NCBI GenBank assembly: GCA_031181345.1
Contig: JAPSLC010000013.1
Span: 30,862-94,861 of the forward strand
Direction of reading: 5' to 3'
Source of the DNA: Cupriavidus sp.
Lineage (GTDB): Bacteria; Pseudomonadota; Gammaproteobacteria; Burkholderiales; Burkholderiaceae
Length of the DNA: 64,000 nucleotides
This document shows positions 9,183 through 18,547 of the stretch, one piece after another (position 1 is the first letter of the stretch; each line of letters opens with the position of its first letter). Both the position numbers and the translations under genes were made by a program. The notes below the pieces were generated by a model. It saw only the letters and a list, made by a program, of their open reading frames with translations. It had not been told where the DNA came from and made no database searches.

Positions 9183-10217
9183 TCAGTACTCCGCCTGGCT
9201 GTACTGGCCCTCGAGCGCCGCGCGCACGAATGGCAGGCGCCGCAGCAGCGCCTTGGTCTGCTGCACATCCAGCTGCTCGGTGTTGTCGGAGCTGTAGTCG
9301 GTCGAGGCCGAGATCGCGGTCTCCCCGTGCTCGAAGAACTTCGCGTAGTTCAGGTCGCGGTTGTCCGGCGGCACGCGGTAATAGGTGCCCAGATCTTCGG
9401 CCAGCGCCATCTCCTCGCGGCTGAGCAGCGCCTCGCTGCGCTTCTCGCCGTGGCGCGTACCGATGATCCGCACCGGGTGGTCGGGCACCTCGAACAGCTC
9501 GCACAGGGCCCGCGCCAGCGTCGCGATCGTGGTGGCCGGCGACTTCTGCACGTAGATGTCGCCGTTGCGCCCATGCTTGAACGCGAACATCACCAGTTCG
9601 ACCGCATCCTCCAGGCTCATCATGAAGCGGGTCATGCGCGGGTCGGTCAGCGTCAGCGGCCGGCGCTCCAGGATCTGCTCGACGAACAGCGGTATCACGG
9701 AGCCGCGCGAGGCCATCACGTTGCCGTAGCGCGTGATGCAGACACTGGTGCGCTGCTCGTCGAGCTGGCGCGCCTTGGCCTGCGCCACCTTTTCCATCAG
9801 CGCCTTGCTCATGCCCATCGCGCTGACCGGATAGACCGCCTTGTCGGTGCTCAGGCAGATCACGCGCCGGACCCCGCATGACTGCGCGGCCCCGAGCACC
9901 TGTTCCGTTCCGACGATATTGGTCTTGACCGCTTCCATCGGATGGAACTCGCACGAGGGCACTTGCTTGAGCGCCGCGGCGTGGAACACGTAGTCCACGC
10001 CCTGGAATGCCGCCAGCAGGCTCTGAGGGTCGCGCACATCGCCGAGGTGAAACTTCAGCTTCGGGCTGGCGTAACGCAGCCGCATATCGTTCTGCTTCTT
10101 CTCGTCGCGGCTGAAGATGCGGATTTCGCGCAGCTCGCTGTCCAGGAAGCGTTCGAGCACGGCATTCCCGAAGGAGCCCGTGCCCCCGGTGATGAGCAGG
10201 CATTTATCGCTGAACAT
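9183..10217 (-). CDS. UDP-N-acetylglucosamine 4,6-dehydratase/5-epimerase (WbjB/CapE/FnlA-like)
   Basis: 344 aa; LLITGGTGSFGNAVLERFL, FHAAALKQVPSCEFHPMEAVKTNI, STDKAVYPVSAMGMSKALMEK. Confidence 0.92.
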   Translation of the reverse strand: MFSDKCLLITGGTGSFGNAVLERFLDSELREIRIFSRDEKKQNDMRLRYASPKLKFHLGDVRDPQSLLAAFQGVDYVFHAAALKQVPSCEFHPMEAVKTNIVGTEQVLGAAQSCGVRRVICLSTDKAVYPVSAMGMSKALMEKVAQAKARQLDEQRTSVCITRYGNVMASRGSVIPLFVEQILERRPLTLTDPRMTRFMMSLEDAVELVMFAFKHGRNGDIYVQKSPATTIATLARALCELFEVPDHPVRIIGTRHGEKRSEALLSREEMALAEDLGTYYRVPPDNRDLNYAKFFEHGETAISASTDYSSDNTEQLDVQQTKALLRRLPFVRAALEGQYSQAEY

Positions 10218-11400
10218 GCGGATCGGGATGGTCGGTGGTGGAAGGAGCCGGCGTGGCAGGCGTGCCGGCGTCGAACAGCTGGCGATGCAGCGCCCACGCC
10301 TGGCGAGCGAGATGGGACCAGGTATAGCGTTCGAGCACCAGCCCCCGCAGCGCGGCGCCCATGCCCTGGCGCTGCGCCGCCGGCAGATTCAGCATGCGTT
10401 CGAGCCCGGCGGCCAGCCCGTCGACCGTGGCCGGCACGATATGCCCGCCCCCGGCCGACTCCAGCGCATCGAAGCCGCACTGGTCGGTGATCAGCGCCGG
10501 CGTGCCGAACAGCCCCGCCTCGAGCACGACCAGCGACATCGCTTCGTGGCGCGACGGCACCACCAGCAGGTCGGCGGCGGCGAGCAGGTCCAGCTTGTCC
10601 TGGCCTTCGACATTGCCGAGCAGCTGCACCCGCCCTTGCAGTCCGAGGCGATCGATCAGCGCGAGCAACGCAGCACGCTCCCCGGCGTCGCGGCCCGCCA
10701 GCAGCAGCCGCGCATCGGGATGGGTCGATGCGATCCGGCTCCACGCCTCGATCAGCAGGTCCGGCCCCTTGATCAGCGCCAGCCGGCCGAGAAACAGCAC
10801 CAGCGGCGCCGCGCCGATGCCGTGGCGGTCGCGCGCACGCTGAGGCTGCAGCTCTTCGCACCACTCGGCATCGACGCCGTTGGGCAGCACGACGATGCGT
10901 GAGTCCGGCACGCCGTATGCATGAAAGTGCGCGCGCTCCTGCTCGGTGACCGCCACGCAGCAACTGGCGCCCAGCACCAGCCGCTTGCCGACGATCGCGT
11001 TGTACAGCTGCTTGACCCGCCTGGAACGCCCGAAGATCGGCAGCGATCCGGCCGGGCAGTAGACGTAGGGCCGGCCGTGCCGCCGCGCCATCCAGCCGCT
11101 GAGCGCCCCCAGCCAGCTCCAGTGCCCATGGATATGGACCACGTCGGCCTGCCGCACGCACCGCGCGACCTTGCCCGGCCACACCCACGGCACGATGAAG
11201 CGCCGGCTCGGCGTCGGCACCAGCGTGCAGTCGATGCCGGCGAGTTCGCGCAGCCGCTGCGGGCCGAGCCCGAGGCGCGTGGCCAGCACCGACACCTCGG
11301 CGCCGACCTCTTTCATGGCACGGCCCAGGCGATAGGTCCGTTCGGCGGTCCCGCCGCCGAGCGACGGATCGATGGCATCGCAGACAAACAGCACCTTCAT
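10204..11400 (-). CDS. Glycosyltransferase family 4
   Basis: MKVLFVCDAIDPSLGGGTAERTYRLGRAMKEVGAEV...VLFLGRLALIKGPDLLIEAW...VVPSRHEAMSLVVLEAGLFGTPALITDQCGFD. Confidence 0.9.
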   Translation of the reverse strand: MKVLFVCDAIDPSLGGGTAERTYRLGRAMKEVGAEVSVLATRLGLGPQRLRELAGIDCTLVPTPSRRFIVPWVWPGKVARCVRQADVVHIHGHWSWLGALSGWMARRHGRPYVYCPAGSLPIFGRSRRVKQLYNAIVGKRLVLGASCCVAVTEQERAHFHAYGVPDSRIVVLPNGVDAEWCEELQPQRARDRHGIGAAPLVLFLGRLALIKGPDLLIEAWSRIASTHPDARLLLAGRDAGERAALLALIDRLGLQGRVQLLGNVEGQDKLDLLAAADLLVVPSRHEAMSLVVLEAGLFGTPALITDQCGFDALESAGGGHIVPATVDGLAAGLERMLNLPAAQRQGMGAALRGLVLERYTWSHLARQAWALHRQLFDAGTPATPAPSTTDHPDPHVQR

Positions 11401-12353
11401 CGTGCAGGCTCCGTGTCCCGGTCGGCGGCAAAGCCCCTGGCGAAGGCGACCAGCGCCGCGTCCAGCGAATGCCGATCGGGCAAGCCATACGCCGCCAGCT
11501 TCGCGTCCGAAAACCGCTGGCGCGGATCGCACAGCGAGCGGCCCAGCATGCGCAAGGCGAAGCGCAGCAGCCACGTGGGCGCGGCCGGCACGGTGCGCGC
11601 GATCGGCTTGCCGAGCAGCTGTCCCAGGCGGGCATCGACCGCCTGGTAGCGATTGAGCGGATCGTCGTCGGCGCTGACCACAAAGAGCGCCCGCGCCAGC
11701 GGCCGTGGATCGCTTGCCAGCATCAGCAAGGCGGCAACGACGCGCTCCACCGGCACCAGATGCATTTGCCTGTGGCCGTGAAACATCCGCAGCGCGTGTC
11801 GTTTCCACGCCGGGCCGTGTGCGATCAGGGACGCGAGCTTGCGCAGGTTGGCCGAGCCCGCGCCCACGATCGCGGTGGGCCGGACGATCGCGAGATCCAC
11901 GGACGGGCCAAGTTGCTCCGCCAGCAGCCGCTCCGCCATCGCCTTGCGATGCTCGTACCCGGTGCGCGGCCGGCACGGCGTGTTCTCGTCGATGCGCAGT
12001 GCATCGCAGCGCCCGACGACGACCGCCGTGCTGACGTGCAGCACGCGGGCGACGCCGCCCTGTCGCGCCGCGTCGGCGAGATGGCGGATCGCGTCCGCGT
12101 GGGCATCATCGTCCGCCGCATCCGCCGCATCGGCCGGATTGGCCAGGTTGATCAGCACGGCGGCACCGTCGACAAAGCCGCGCAGGCTCTGCGCCTGGTG
12201 CAGGTCGCCGCGAAAGTGCGTGTGGCCGTCGTGCGGACCGCGCCGGCTCAGCGTGCGCAGCACCGTGCCGGGCTCGCCTTGCAGGGCGCGCACCAGATGG
12301 CGGCCGAGGAAGCCGCTGGCGCCGGTCACGCACACCACCCGCGGCTCATGCAT
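11397..12353 (-). CDS. NAD-dependent epimerase/dehydratase (sugar nucleotide modification)
   Basis: 318 aa; Rossmann motif VCVTGASGFLGRHLVRAL; in an O-antigen operon. Confidence 0.85.
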   Translation of the reverse strand: MHEPRVVCVTGASGFLGRHLVRALQGEPGTVLRTLSRRGPHDGHTHFRGDLHQAQSLRGFVDGAAVLINLANPADAADAADDDAHADAIRHLADAARQGGVARVLHVSTAVVVGRCDALRIDENTPCRPRTGYEHRKAMAERLLAEQLGPSVDLAIVRPTAIVGAGSANLRKLASLIAHGPAWKRHALRMFHGHRQMHLVPVERVVAALLMLASDPRPLARALFVVSADDDPLNRYQAVDARLGQLLGKPIARTVPAAPTWLLRFALRMLGRSLCDPRQRFSDAKLAAYGLPDRHSLDAALVAFARGFAADRDTEPAR

Positions 12354-14016
12354 GCTGCGCCACCGCTTGAGGTTCGCCGCGGCCGATATGGCCGAGCAGC
12401 CAGAAGCCGATCAGCGACAGTCCGGTCATCACCGCGAACACCAGGGCCAGATAGGGAAAGCTCATCTGGCACACCGCGTTGGCCAGCAGCAAGCCCACCC
12501 AGGCGGTCAGCAGCCGGCTACCGGTGGCTCGCAGCGCCAGGCCGTCGAGCCAGCAGATCAGCCCGCAGACTGCAAACATGCCGAGGCACACCACCAGCAG
12601 CGAGCCGCTGTAGTACAGCACCACGGCAAAGCCGGGCAGGGTCAGGTAGGTGAAATCCGGCTGATAGACGTAGACCGAATGCGCCAGGCGCTGAAAGATC
12701 GCATTGACGCCGCGCGCCGGGTCTTCGACCAGTCCCTCGCGCAGCAACGGCAGGCCGAGGCGATCACTGGACGCCACGGCCAGCATGCCTTCCATGCCGA
12801 TCCAGCGGTCGATCGTCAGCAGCATGACCTGGCGCAGCATATTGCTCGGCGTCATCTGCAGGCGTTGCTGGGCCACGGGGGCGACCGTGGCGGCCCCGAT
12901 CGCTGGCGAGGACTCGGCTGTGACCGATGCGGCGGGAGCGGACGGCGGGACCGATGGCCGAGCCTGCGGTGCATCGCCCCGCGGCGTGGGTATGGGCAGG
13001 ACCGGCGCGCGCGACGCTGATGGCGATGGCGCTGCGGCGTCATTCGATATCAGCGCGGACGGAGCCGCCGCAGCGGCATTCGGATCGACTACCTTGTACA
13101 GCGTCAGCCGGATCGCCGACACCGCCACCAGGCTCCCCGCAAATGCGGCAGCCATCACGGGCAGCCACTTCCATCCGCCGTTGCGCCACCAGCGCGACGG
13201 CGCGACGCGGCCATGCGCCAGGCATGCCATGGCCAGCGCGCCGAACACGAACAGCGCGCTGGCACGGCTGGACATCGACGCCGACATCAGCACACCGAGC
13301 ACGCTCAGCGCGATCACCAGCGGCCCCAATCGGTCGGGGCGCCGCTGCTGTTCCCAATCGGCCAGCAGCATCACGAGCATGGCGATGCCGCAATACGCCG
13401 TCCAGGCAAAGATCGCGTTCAGCTTGAGGGGCAGCACGACCCGGGCGTTGACGCCGGTCACGAAGAACGCGTAGTGATAGTTGGCCAGGTAGAACAGCAC
13501 CACCGCCACGGTCACGCCGGCCCAGGCCCACGCCGGTGCCCGGCGGTACCAGGCGGGGACCTCCATGCGCGGCATGGATACCGGCAGCATCGCCCGCGCG
13601 GCACGGTAACGAAGCCAGCCGAGCTGTACCACGCGGAACAGTGCGACGCCGACGGCCGCCGCCGTCGCCGCCGCCAGCGCGCGGTCCCACTGCTCGGGGC
13701 GCTGCGCGAAGTCGCCCACCGGCTCGATATAGGGATAGCGGAACCACTGGTGCGCGACGAACTTGGCCCAGAAGCCGAGAAACAGGAAGATCGCCAGGAA
13801 GCTGTAGGCATCGACGCGCGGGCGGCGGGGCAACAGCGCCAGCATCGCGGCGAACGCGAGGTGAAAGGCCGTCAATACCCATGGACTGCCCGGGTGGCCG
13901 ACATAGGTCCCCGCGGCGACCGCGATCAAGACCAGGAGCAGCGCGAGCCTGCCCCAACGAAACGCCGAGCGCGACTGTTCCATTCGATCCGTTGCCATGC
14001 TCCCCGCCACCGTCAT
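12346..14016 (-). CDS. Polytopic membrane protein, candidate O-antigen polymerase (Wzy)
   Basis: About 556 aa from MTVAGSMATDRMEQ; many TM stretches with one large Pro/Ala/Ser-rich loop (SNDAAAPSPSASRAPVLPIPTPRG...) followed by DRWIGMEGMLAVASSD; located beside wzx and glycosyltransferase genes. Confidence 0.7.
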   Translation of the reverse strand: MTVAGSMATDRMEQSRSAFRWGRLALLLVLIAVAAGTYVGHPGSPWVLTAFHLAFAAMLALLPRRPRVDAYSFLAIFLFLGFWAKFVAHQWFRYPYIEPVGDFAQRPEQWDRALAAATAAAVGVALFRVVQLGWLRYRAARAMLPVSMPRMEVPAWYRRAPAWAWAGVTVAVVLFYLANYHYAFFVTGVNARVVLPLKLNAIFAWTAYCGIAMLVMLLADWEQQRRPDRLGPLVIALSVLGVLMSASMSSRASALFVFGALAMACLAHGRVAPSRWWRNGGWKWLPVMAAAFAGSLVAVSAIRLTLYKVVDPNAAAAAPSALISNDAAAPSPSASRAPVLPIPTPRGDAPQARPSVPPSAPAASVTAESSPAIGAATVAPVAQQRLQMTPSNMLRQVMLLTIDRWIGMEGMLAVASSDRLGLPLLREGLVEDPARGVNAIFQRLAHSVYVYQPDFTYLTLPGFAVVLYYSGSLLVVCLGMFAVCGLICWLDGLALRATGSRLLTAWVGLLLANAVCQMSFPYLALVFAVMTGLSLIGFWLLGHIGRGEPQAVAQHA

Positions 14017-14942
14017 GCCCTCACCTGCTCGCCGCGCCGCGCGCGCCAATGATGCAATGCCCTGCCAAGCAAACCGTTGGCGAGCAGCCGCCACGTCCTC
14101 GCGCGCAGCAGCACGCCGGGGTGCGCGGCCAGCGCCTGGACCCAGCACGCCAATGCCTGGCCAAAGCGCCAGGCGCGTAGATGGCCGCGGCTCATCAGGA
14201 TTGCGGCATTGGCCTCGGCCTGCCGCCGCGCCGCCCGATACGCCGCTGGAACGTCGTCGCGGGCGAAAAAGCCCGCGATCACGCGGCCATGCTCGCGAAC
14301 GCGGCCGGCGTCGGCCAATGCAAACGTCTGCGATTGTTCGTGGACGCGGAAGCTGGCCAGCCGCCGCGCGATATGGACGCCCTCGCCGCACAGGCCGATG
14401 CGCAGCAGAAACTCGTAGTCCGGAATCTGCCGCAGCGAGGGGTCCCAGCCGCCGACGCGCGCGAACGCCTGCCGGCGGAACAGCATGCCGGGTCCTGGCG
14501 GACAGACGCCTTCGAGCAGCACCGCGGCATAGTCGAAGTCCGGTGCGCTGACCTCGCGAAATCGCCGCGAGTCGGCGTCGATCAGCCAGTAGTCCGGATA
14601 CGCCAGCACCGCCTCCGGCCACGATTCGAGCGCCTGTACTACCTCGCCGACCGCATCGGGCTCGAGCGTGTCGTCCGCGCTCAGGTAGCCGAGCACGCTC
14701 CCCGAAGCCAGGGCCCAGCCGCGGTTCAGGGTCGCCGCCTGGCCCTGGTTCGGCTGCGTGAACACCTGGCAGCGGCCGGCATAGCGCCGGATCTTCGCCC
14801 AGGAATCGTCGGTGGAGCCGTCGTCGATGACGATAATCTCCAGGTCCGGATAGCGCTGCGCCAGCAGTGAGTCCAGCGTCTCGGCGATATAGCGCCCGGC
14901 GTTGTACACCGGCACGACCAGGCTCACGCGCGGCAGCGTCAT
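14013..14942 (-). CDS. Glycosyltransferase family 2
   Basis: MTLPRVSLVVPVYNAGRYIAETLDSLLAQRYPDLEIIVIDDGSTDDS. Confidence 0.92.
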   Translation of the reverse strand: MTLPRVSLVVPVYNAGRYIAETLDSLLAQRYPDLEIIVIDDGSTDDSWAKIRRYAGRCQVFTQPNQGQAATLNRGWALASGSVLGYLSADDTLEPDAVGEVVQALESWPEAVLAYPDYWLIDADSRRFREVSAPDFDYAAVLLEGVCPPGPGMLFRRQAFARVGGWDPSLRQIPDYEFLLRIGLCGEGVHIARRLASFRVHEQSQTFALADAGRVREHGRVIAGFFARDDVPAAYRAARRQAEANAAILMSRGHLRAWRFGQALACWVQALAAHPGVLLRARTWRLLANGLLGRALHHWRARRGEQVRA

Positions 14943-16300
14943 CGCAGCTGCCTCAGCGTCGCCAGCGGCTGCAACAGCGCACGCCAGCTGGCATGCGTCC
15001 ACAGGCCGCGCGTCTGTCGCACGCGCAGCCACATCGCCACGCTTTGCAGGGCCAGACCGGTCGCGGACGCCAGGGCCACACCCATGGCGCCATGGCTGCG
15101 CACTGCGGCAAGGCCGAGCGCGATCGCCAGCGCACCGGCGGCGATGGTGATCCACATCATGTCGCGCTGCCGCCCTGTCATCATCAGCGTGTAAGCGGCC
15201 GATCCGCACAGCACGTTCACCAGCTGACCGAGCGACAGCACCAGCATCAGCGGCGCCGCCGCCCGATAGGCGTCGCCGAACAGGACACCCAGCAGTGCCT
15301 CGCCGAAACCGGCGAACACCATCACCGCCAGCGCGGCAGGAAGCGCCGCCAGCGAGGCGACATCGCGCAACAGACGCTGCAGCTCCGCATGGCGGGCCAA
15401 CGCATGGCGCGCCGAAATCACCGGCATCAACGCCGCGTTCAGCACGGTCAGCGGCAAGGTCAGCAGCACGGTCATGCGCACCGCGGTGCCATACAGGGCG
15501 ACCTCGGCGCTATCGCCGGCGCCCTGCAGGATCCAGATATCGGCCTGGAGCAGGACCAGCAGCGTCAGCTGTGTCACCCACAGCGGCGCGCTGGTCTGCC
15601 ACAGCAGGCGCGCATCGCGCTCGACGGACGTCCCCAGTGGCTTGCTGGCCCGCCACAGGCAAGCCGCGGCGACGGCCGCGCTGGCCAGCGTGGCCGCCGC
15701 GATGGCGAGGACCACGGTGGAAAGCGAGGCCGGCACCAACCAGCCGGATGCGGTCAGCAGAAGCACCGACAACACCGCGCTCGCCGCGCCGGAAAACAGC
15801 GAGGCCAGAAACAGGTTCTGCAGACCGCGGAAGATCTCCGCCAGCAAGGTCTGCCAGGCGGTCGCGACGATCCACAGCCACAGCGCGATCCACGGCAGGC
15901 GGCCGTCGTGTCCCAGCCATTCGACCAGCAGCGCCCGTATCGGCGGCAGCGCCAGCAATACCCCGGCCAGCAGTGCCGCGGCCACGGCGGCCCGGATCGA
16001 CAGGTGTATCACGCCAAGCGCGCATGCCTGACGCCGCTGCGCCTGCGCTTCGGCGATCAGCTTGACGACGCTGAAATTGAGCCCGCCGCCGAGAACCACC
16101 GCGGCGACGGAAACCGCGCTGAGCAACAGGAAATAACGCCCGGCGTCAGGCTGGGATAACTGCCGGGTAATCAGCATTGCCAGCAGCAGGCCCGAGAATG
16201 CAGCCAACGCGCGAAAGCCGAACGACCAGATACTGCCAAAGACAATGCCGCTGGCGGCGGTATCGTCGGCGGGACAGGATTGGGGCTGGGGCGCGGGCAT
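14939..16300 (-). CDS. O-antigen flippase (Wzx), polysaccharide biosynthesis family
   Basis: 453 aa with about 12 hydrophobic segments; IVFGSIWSFGFRALAAFSGLLLAMLITRQLSQPDAGRYFLLLS. Confidence 0.85.
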   Translation of the reverse strand: MPAPQPQSCPADDTAASGIVFGSIWSFGFRALAAFSGLLLAMLITRQLSQPDAGRYFLLLSAVSVAAVVLGGGLNFSVVKLIAEAQAQRRQACALGVIHLSIRAAVAAALLAGVLLALPPIRALLVEWLGHDGRLPWIALWLWIVATAWQTLLAEIFRGLQNLFLASLFSGAASAVLSVLLLTASGWLVPASLSTVVLAIAAATLASAAVAAACLWRASKPLGTSVERDARLLWQTSAPLWVTQLTLLVLLQADIWILQGAGDSAEVALYGTAVRMTVLLTLPLTVLNAALMPVISARHALARHAELQRLLRDVASLAALPAALAVMVFAGFGEALLGVLFGDAYRAAAPLMLVLSLGQLVNVLCGSAAYTLMMTGRQRDMMWITIAAGALAIALGLAAVRSHGAMGVALASATGLALQSVAMWLRVRQTRGLWTHASWRALLQPLATLRQLR

Positions 16301-16439
16301 GGCTTGGCATCATACCGAAAACCCTTTGCCGGACTAAAACCCGAATGTGGCAAATTGGGAACGATTCAAGGCAATTTTGCCGAAATCAGGGAAAACCCGC
16401 GGTGATACCGCGCGCATCATTTGCGCAATCGCTGGGTTT

Positions 16440-16871
16440 TCATGCCGGGCGGGATTCCGCAATGTCTTGCAGACAAAGCCATCGATGCTTGCGCTCGGCC
16501 CAATGCAGCAATTGCGGCGGCGGGAAATCCCGATCCTCCAGGCATCCCGCCGATACCGAAATGGCGTCCTTCAAGGCCTCGGCTCTCATCAGCACCACCG
16601 ATCCGCACGTCGTGCAGAATTCCTGTTCCAGCCATTGTCCCGATGTCCCGGTACGGCGCCAGGTCCGGGTTTCGCCTGTTCGGCTCGCGATCGCCGAATC
16701 CGCAAAGATGGCCCGATAGGAAAAGGCCGAGCCGGTACAACGCTGGCACTCCAGGCAACTGCACGCATAGACGCGGCGCGGCTCGCCGGCGAGAACCAGT
16801 TCGACGCCACGGCAGGAACATGCCGCGGTTCGCGTGCGGACTTCAGCCATTGGCGAACTCCGCAACGCCAT
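16440..16871 (-). CDS. GFA (glutathione-dependent formaldehyde-activating) family protein
   Basis: Zn-binding Cys pattern CSCRG...YACSCLECQRCTGSAFSYRAIF...FCTTCGS; start may be the internal Met. Confidence 0.85.
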   Translation of the reverse strand: MALRSSPMAEVRTRTAACSCRGVELVLAGEPRRVYACSCLECQRCTGSAFSYRAIFADSAIASRTGETRTWRRTGTSGQWLEQEFCTTCGSVVLMRAEALKDAISVSAGCLEDRDFPPPQLLHWAERKHRWLCLQDIAESRPA

Positions 16872-17105
16872 ACCAAAACGAGTGGCACGGGTTCATTAAA
16901 ATGGCAACGACGGGCGAGCCCATTGGGGCGGCGCGCAGCGGACGGGAATTCGATGTCATGCAAAGGTTCTCCGGCGGCCGAATGAGCGGGCATCCGATCG
17001 CGCCATGATTTCTAATAGGGTGGATCGATGATATCGATTCGCCTTTGCCGGTGGAAGAACGCACCTCGAGGTAAGTACCCCCATTCCGGGGATGGAGTTT
17101 TTGCA

Positions 17106-17447
17106 ATGAGGAACAAGGAACCGGACAGCTGTGGATTTGCCTCCGCGCTGCAGGCAATCGGCGGCAAATGGAAAACTTCGGTGCTTTGGGAATTGCACCT
17201 GCGCCCGCATCGTTTCGCGGAATTGCGCCGGCTATTGCCGGGCGTCAGTGAAAAAGTCCTTGCGCAGCAATTGCGGCAGATGGAGTTGGACGGGCTGATC
17301 CATCGCCATGATTACGACGAAGTGCCGCCGCGCGTCGAGTATTCGATCACGCCCCTGGGCCTGAGCCTGAACGACGCCGTGACGGCGATGTCCGCCTGGG
17401 GAAAACGACACGAGGCGTGGAAGGCCGGGCAGCAGGCCGCGGCCTGA
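17106..17447 (+). CDS. HxlR family winged-helix transcriptional regulator
   Basis: CGFASALQAIGGKWKTSVLWELHLRPHRFAELRRLLPGVSEKVLAQQLRQMELDGLIHR. Confidence 0.9.
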   Translation: MRNKEPDSCGFASALQAIGGKWKTSVLWELHLRPHRFAELRRLLPGVSEKVLAQQLRQMELDGLIHRHDYDEVPPRVEYSITPLGLSLNDAVTAMSAWGKRHEAWKAGQQAAA

Positions 17448-17460
17448 GGCGAACGGAGAG

Positions 17461-18378
17461 GTGGCCATGGTGGAGAAGACCGCAACGCGCTTCGCAGTCG
17501 ATGGCATCGATTGCACCGGCTACGTCTATCGACCGGCGCGGCGCGAACCGCCGCCCGGCTGCATCGTGATGGCGCATGGCTTCGGCGGGACGCAGCAGGG
17601 CTCGCTGGCCGGCAACGCGGAAGATTTCGCGTCCGCGGGCTTTGTCGTGTTGACCTTCGACTACCGCTACTTCGGCGAGAGCGGCGGCACGCCGCGCCAA
17701 CTGATCTCGATCGCCGCGCAGAAGGCGGACTGGCATGCGGCGATCCGGCATGCGCGCACGCTGGCGGGCGTGGATGGGAAGCGAATCGCGCTGTGGGGCA
17801 GCTCGCTGAGCGGCGGCCATGTGGTCGAGGTTGCCGCGGAAGATCCGCACATCGCCGCGGTGGTCGCACAGGTGCCCTTCAACGGCTTTCCGCGCAAGGT
17901 CGAAGGCAGGCCCCCGGCCGAGACACGGCAATTGCTGCTGGCAATTCTGAAAGACTGGTGGCATGGCCGAACCGGCCGGCCGCCGCACTACGTGCCGGCC
18001 GTTGCGCCGCGCGGACAGTTGGCGGTCATGGCGTTCGACGAGGCCGAGGACGTGATTCGCTCCATGCAGAACGACACCTGGCGCAACGAGATCACGCCGC
18101 GCGTGCTGCTCGACATGATGCTGTGGTATCGGCCGGGGCGTCACGCTCATCTCGTCAAGGCGCCATTGCTGGTCTGTCTCGCCGAGCGCGATGCGCAAAC
18201 GCCCTCGCACCTGGGCCGCCGGATCGCCGATCGGGCACCGCTCGGCGAATTGCGGCGCTATCCCTGCTCGCATTTCGATTTCTACAAGGAGGCAGTCCGC
18301 CGCCTTGTCGTGGCGGATCAGATCGGCTTTTTGCGTACCCATCTGGCCTGGCCGGAAAGGCAAGCAGGATTCGCTTGA
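17461..18378 (+). CDS. Alpha/beta hydrolase
   Basis: IVMAHGFGGTQQGSLAGNAEDFASAGFVVLTFDYRYFGESGG; GSSLSGGH nucleophile elbow. Confidence 0.88.
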   Translation: MAMVEKTATRFAVDGIDCTGYVYRPARREPPPGCIVMAHGFGGTQQGSLAGNAEDFASAGFVVLTFDYRYFGESGGTPRQLISIAAQKADWHAAIRHARTLAGVDGKRIALWGSSLSGGHVVEVAAEDPHIAAVVAQVPFNGFPRKVEGRPPAETRQLLLAILKDWWHGRTGRPPHYVPAVAPRGQLAVMAFDEAEDVIRSMQNDTWRNEITPRVLLDMMLWYRPGRHAHLVKAPLLVCLAERDAQTPSHLGRRIADRAPLGELRRYPCSHFDFYKEAVRRLVVADQIGFLRTHLAWPERQAGFA

Positions 18379-18547
18379 ACGCGGCGCCACTGCGCTCGCG
18401 GCTCTCGTTCAGCACATCGCGCGTCGTCTCGCGGTCATCCTGATTCCCGTCCTCGACTTTCGCCGCCGCAGCTTCTACTGTCCAGCATGACAGGAACGCT
18501 GCGTAGCGGCGCATCGGCCTGCCCGAATAACACGAGGGATACCCGCC

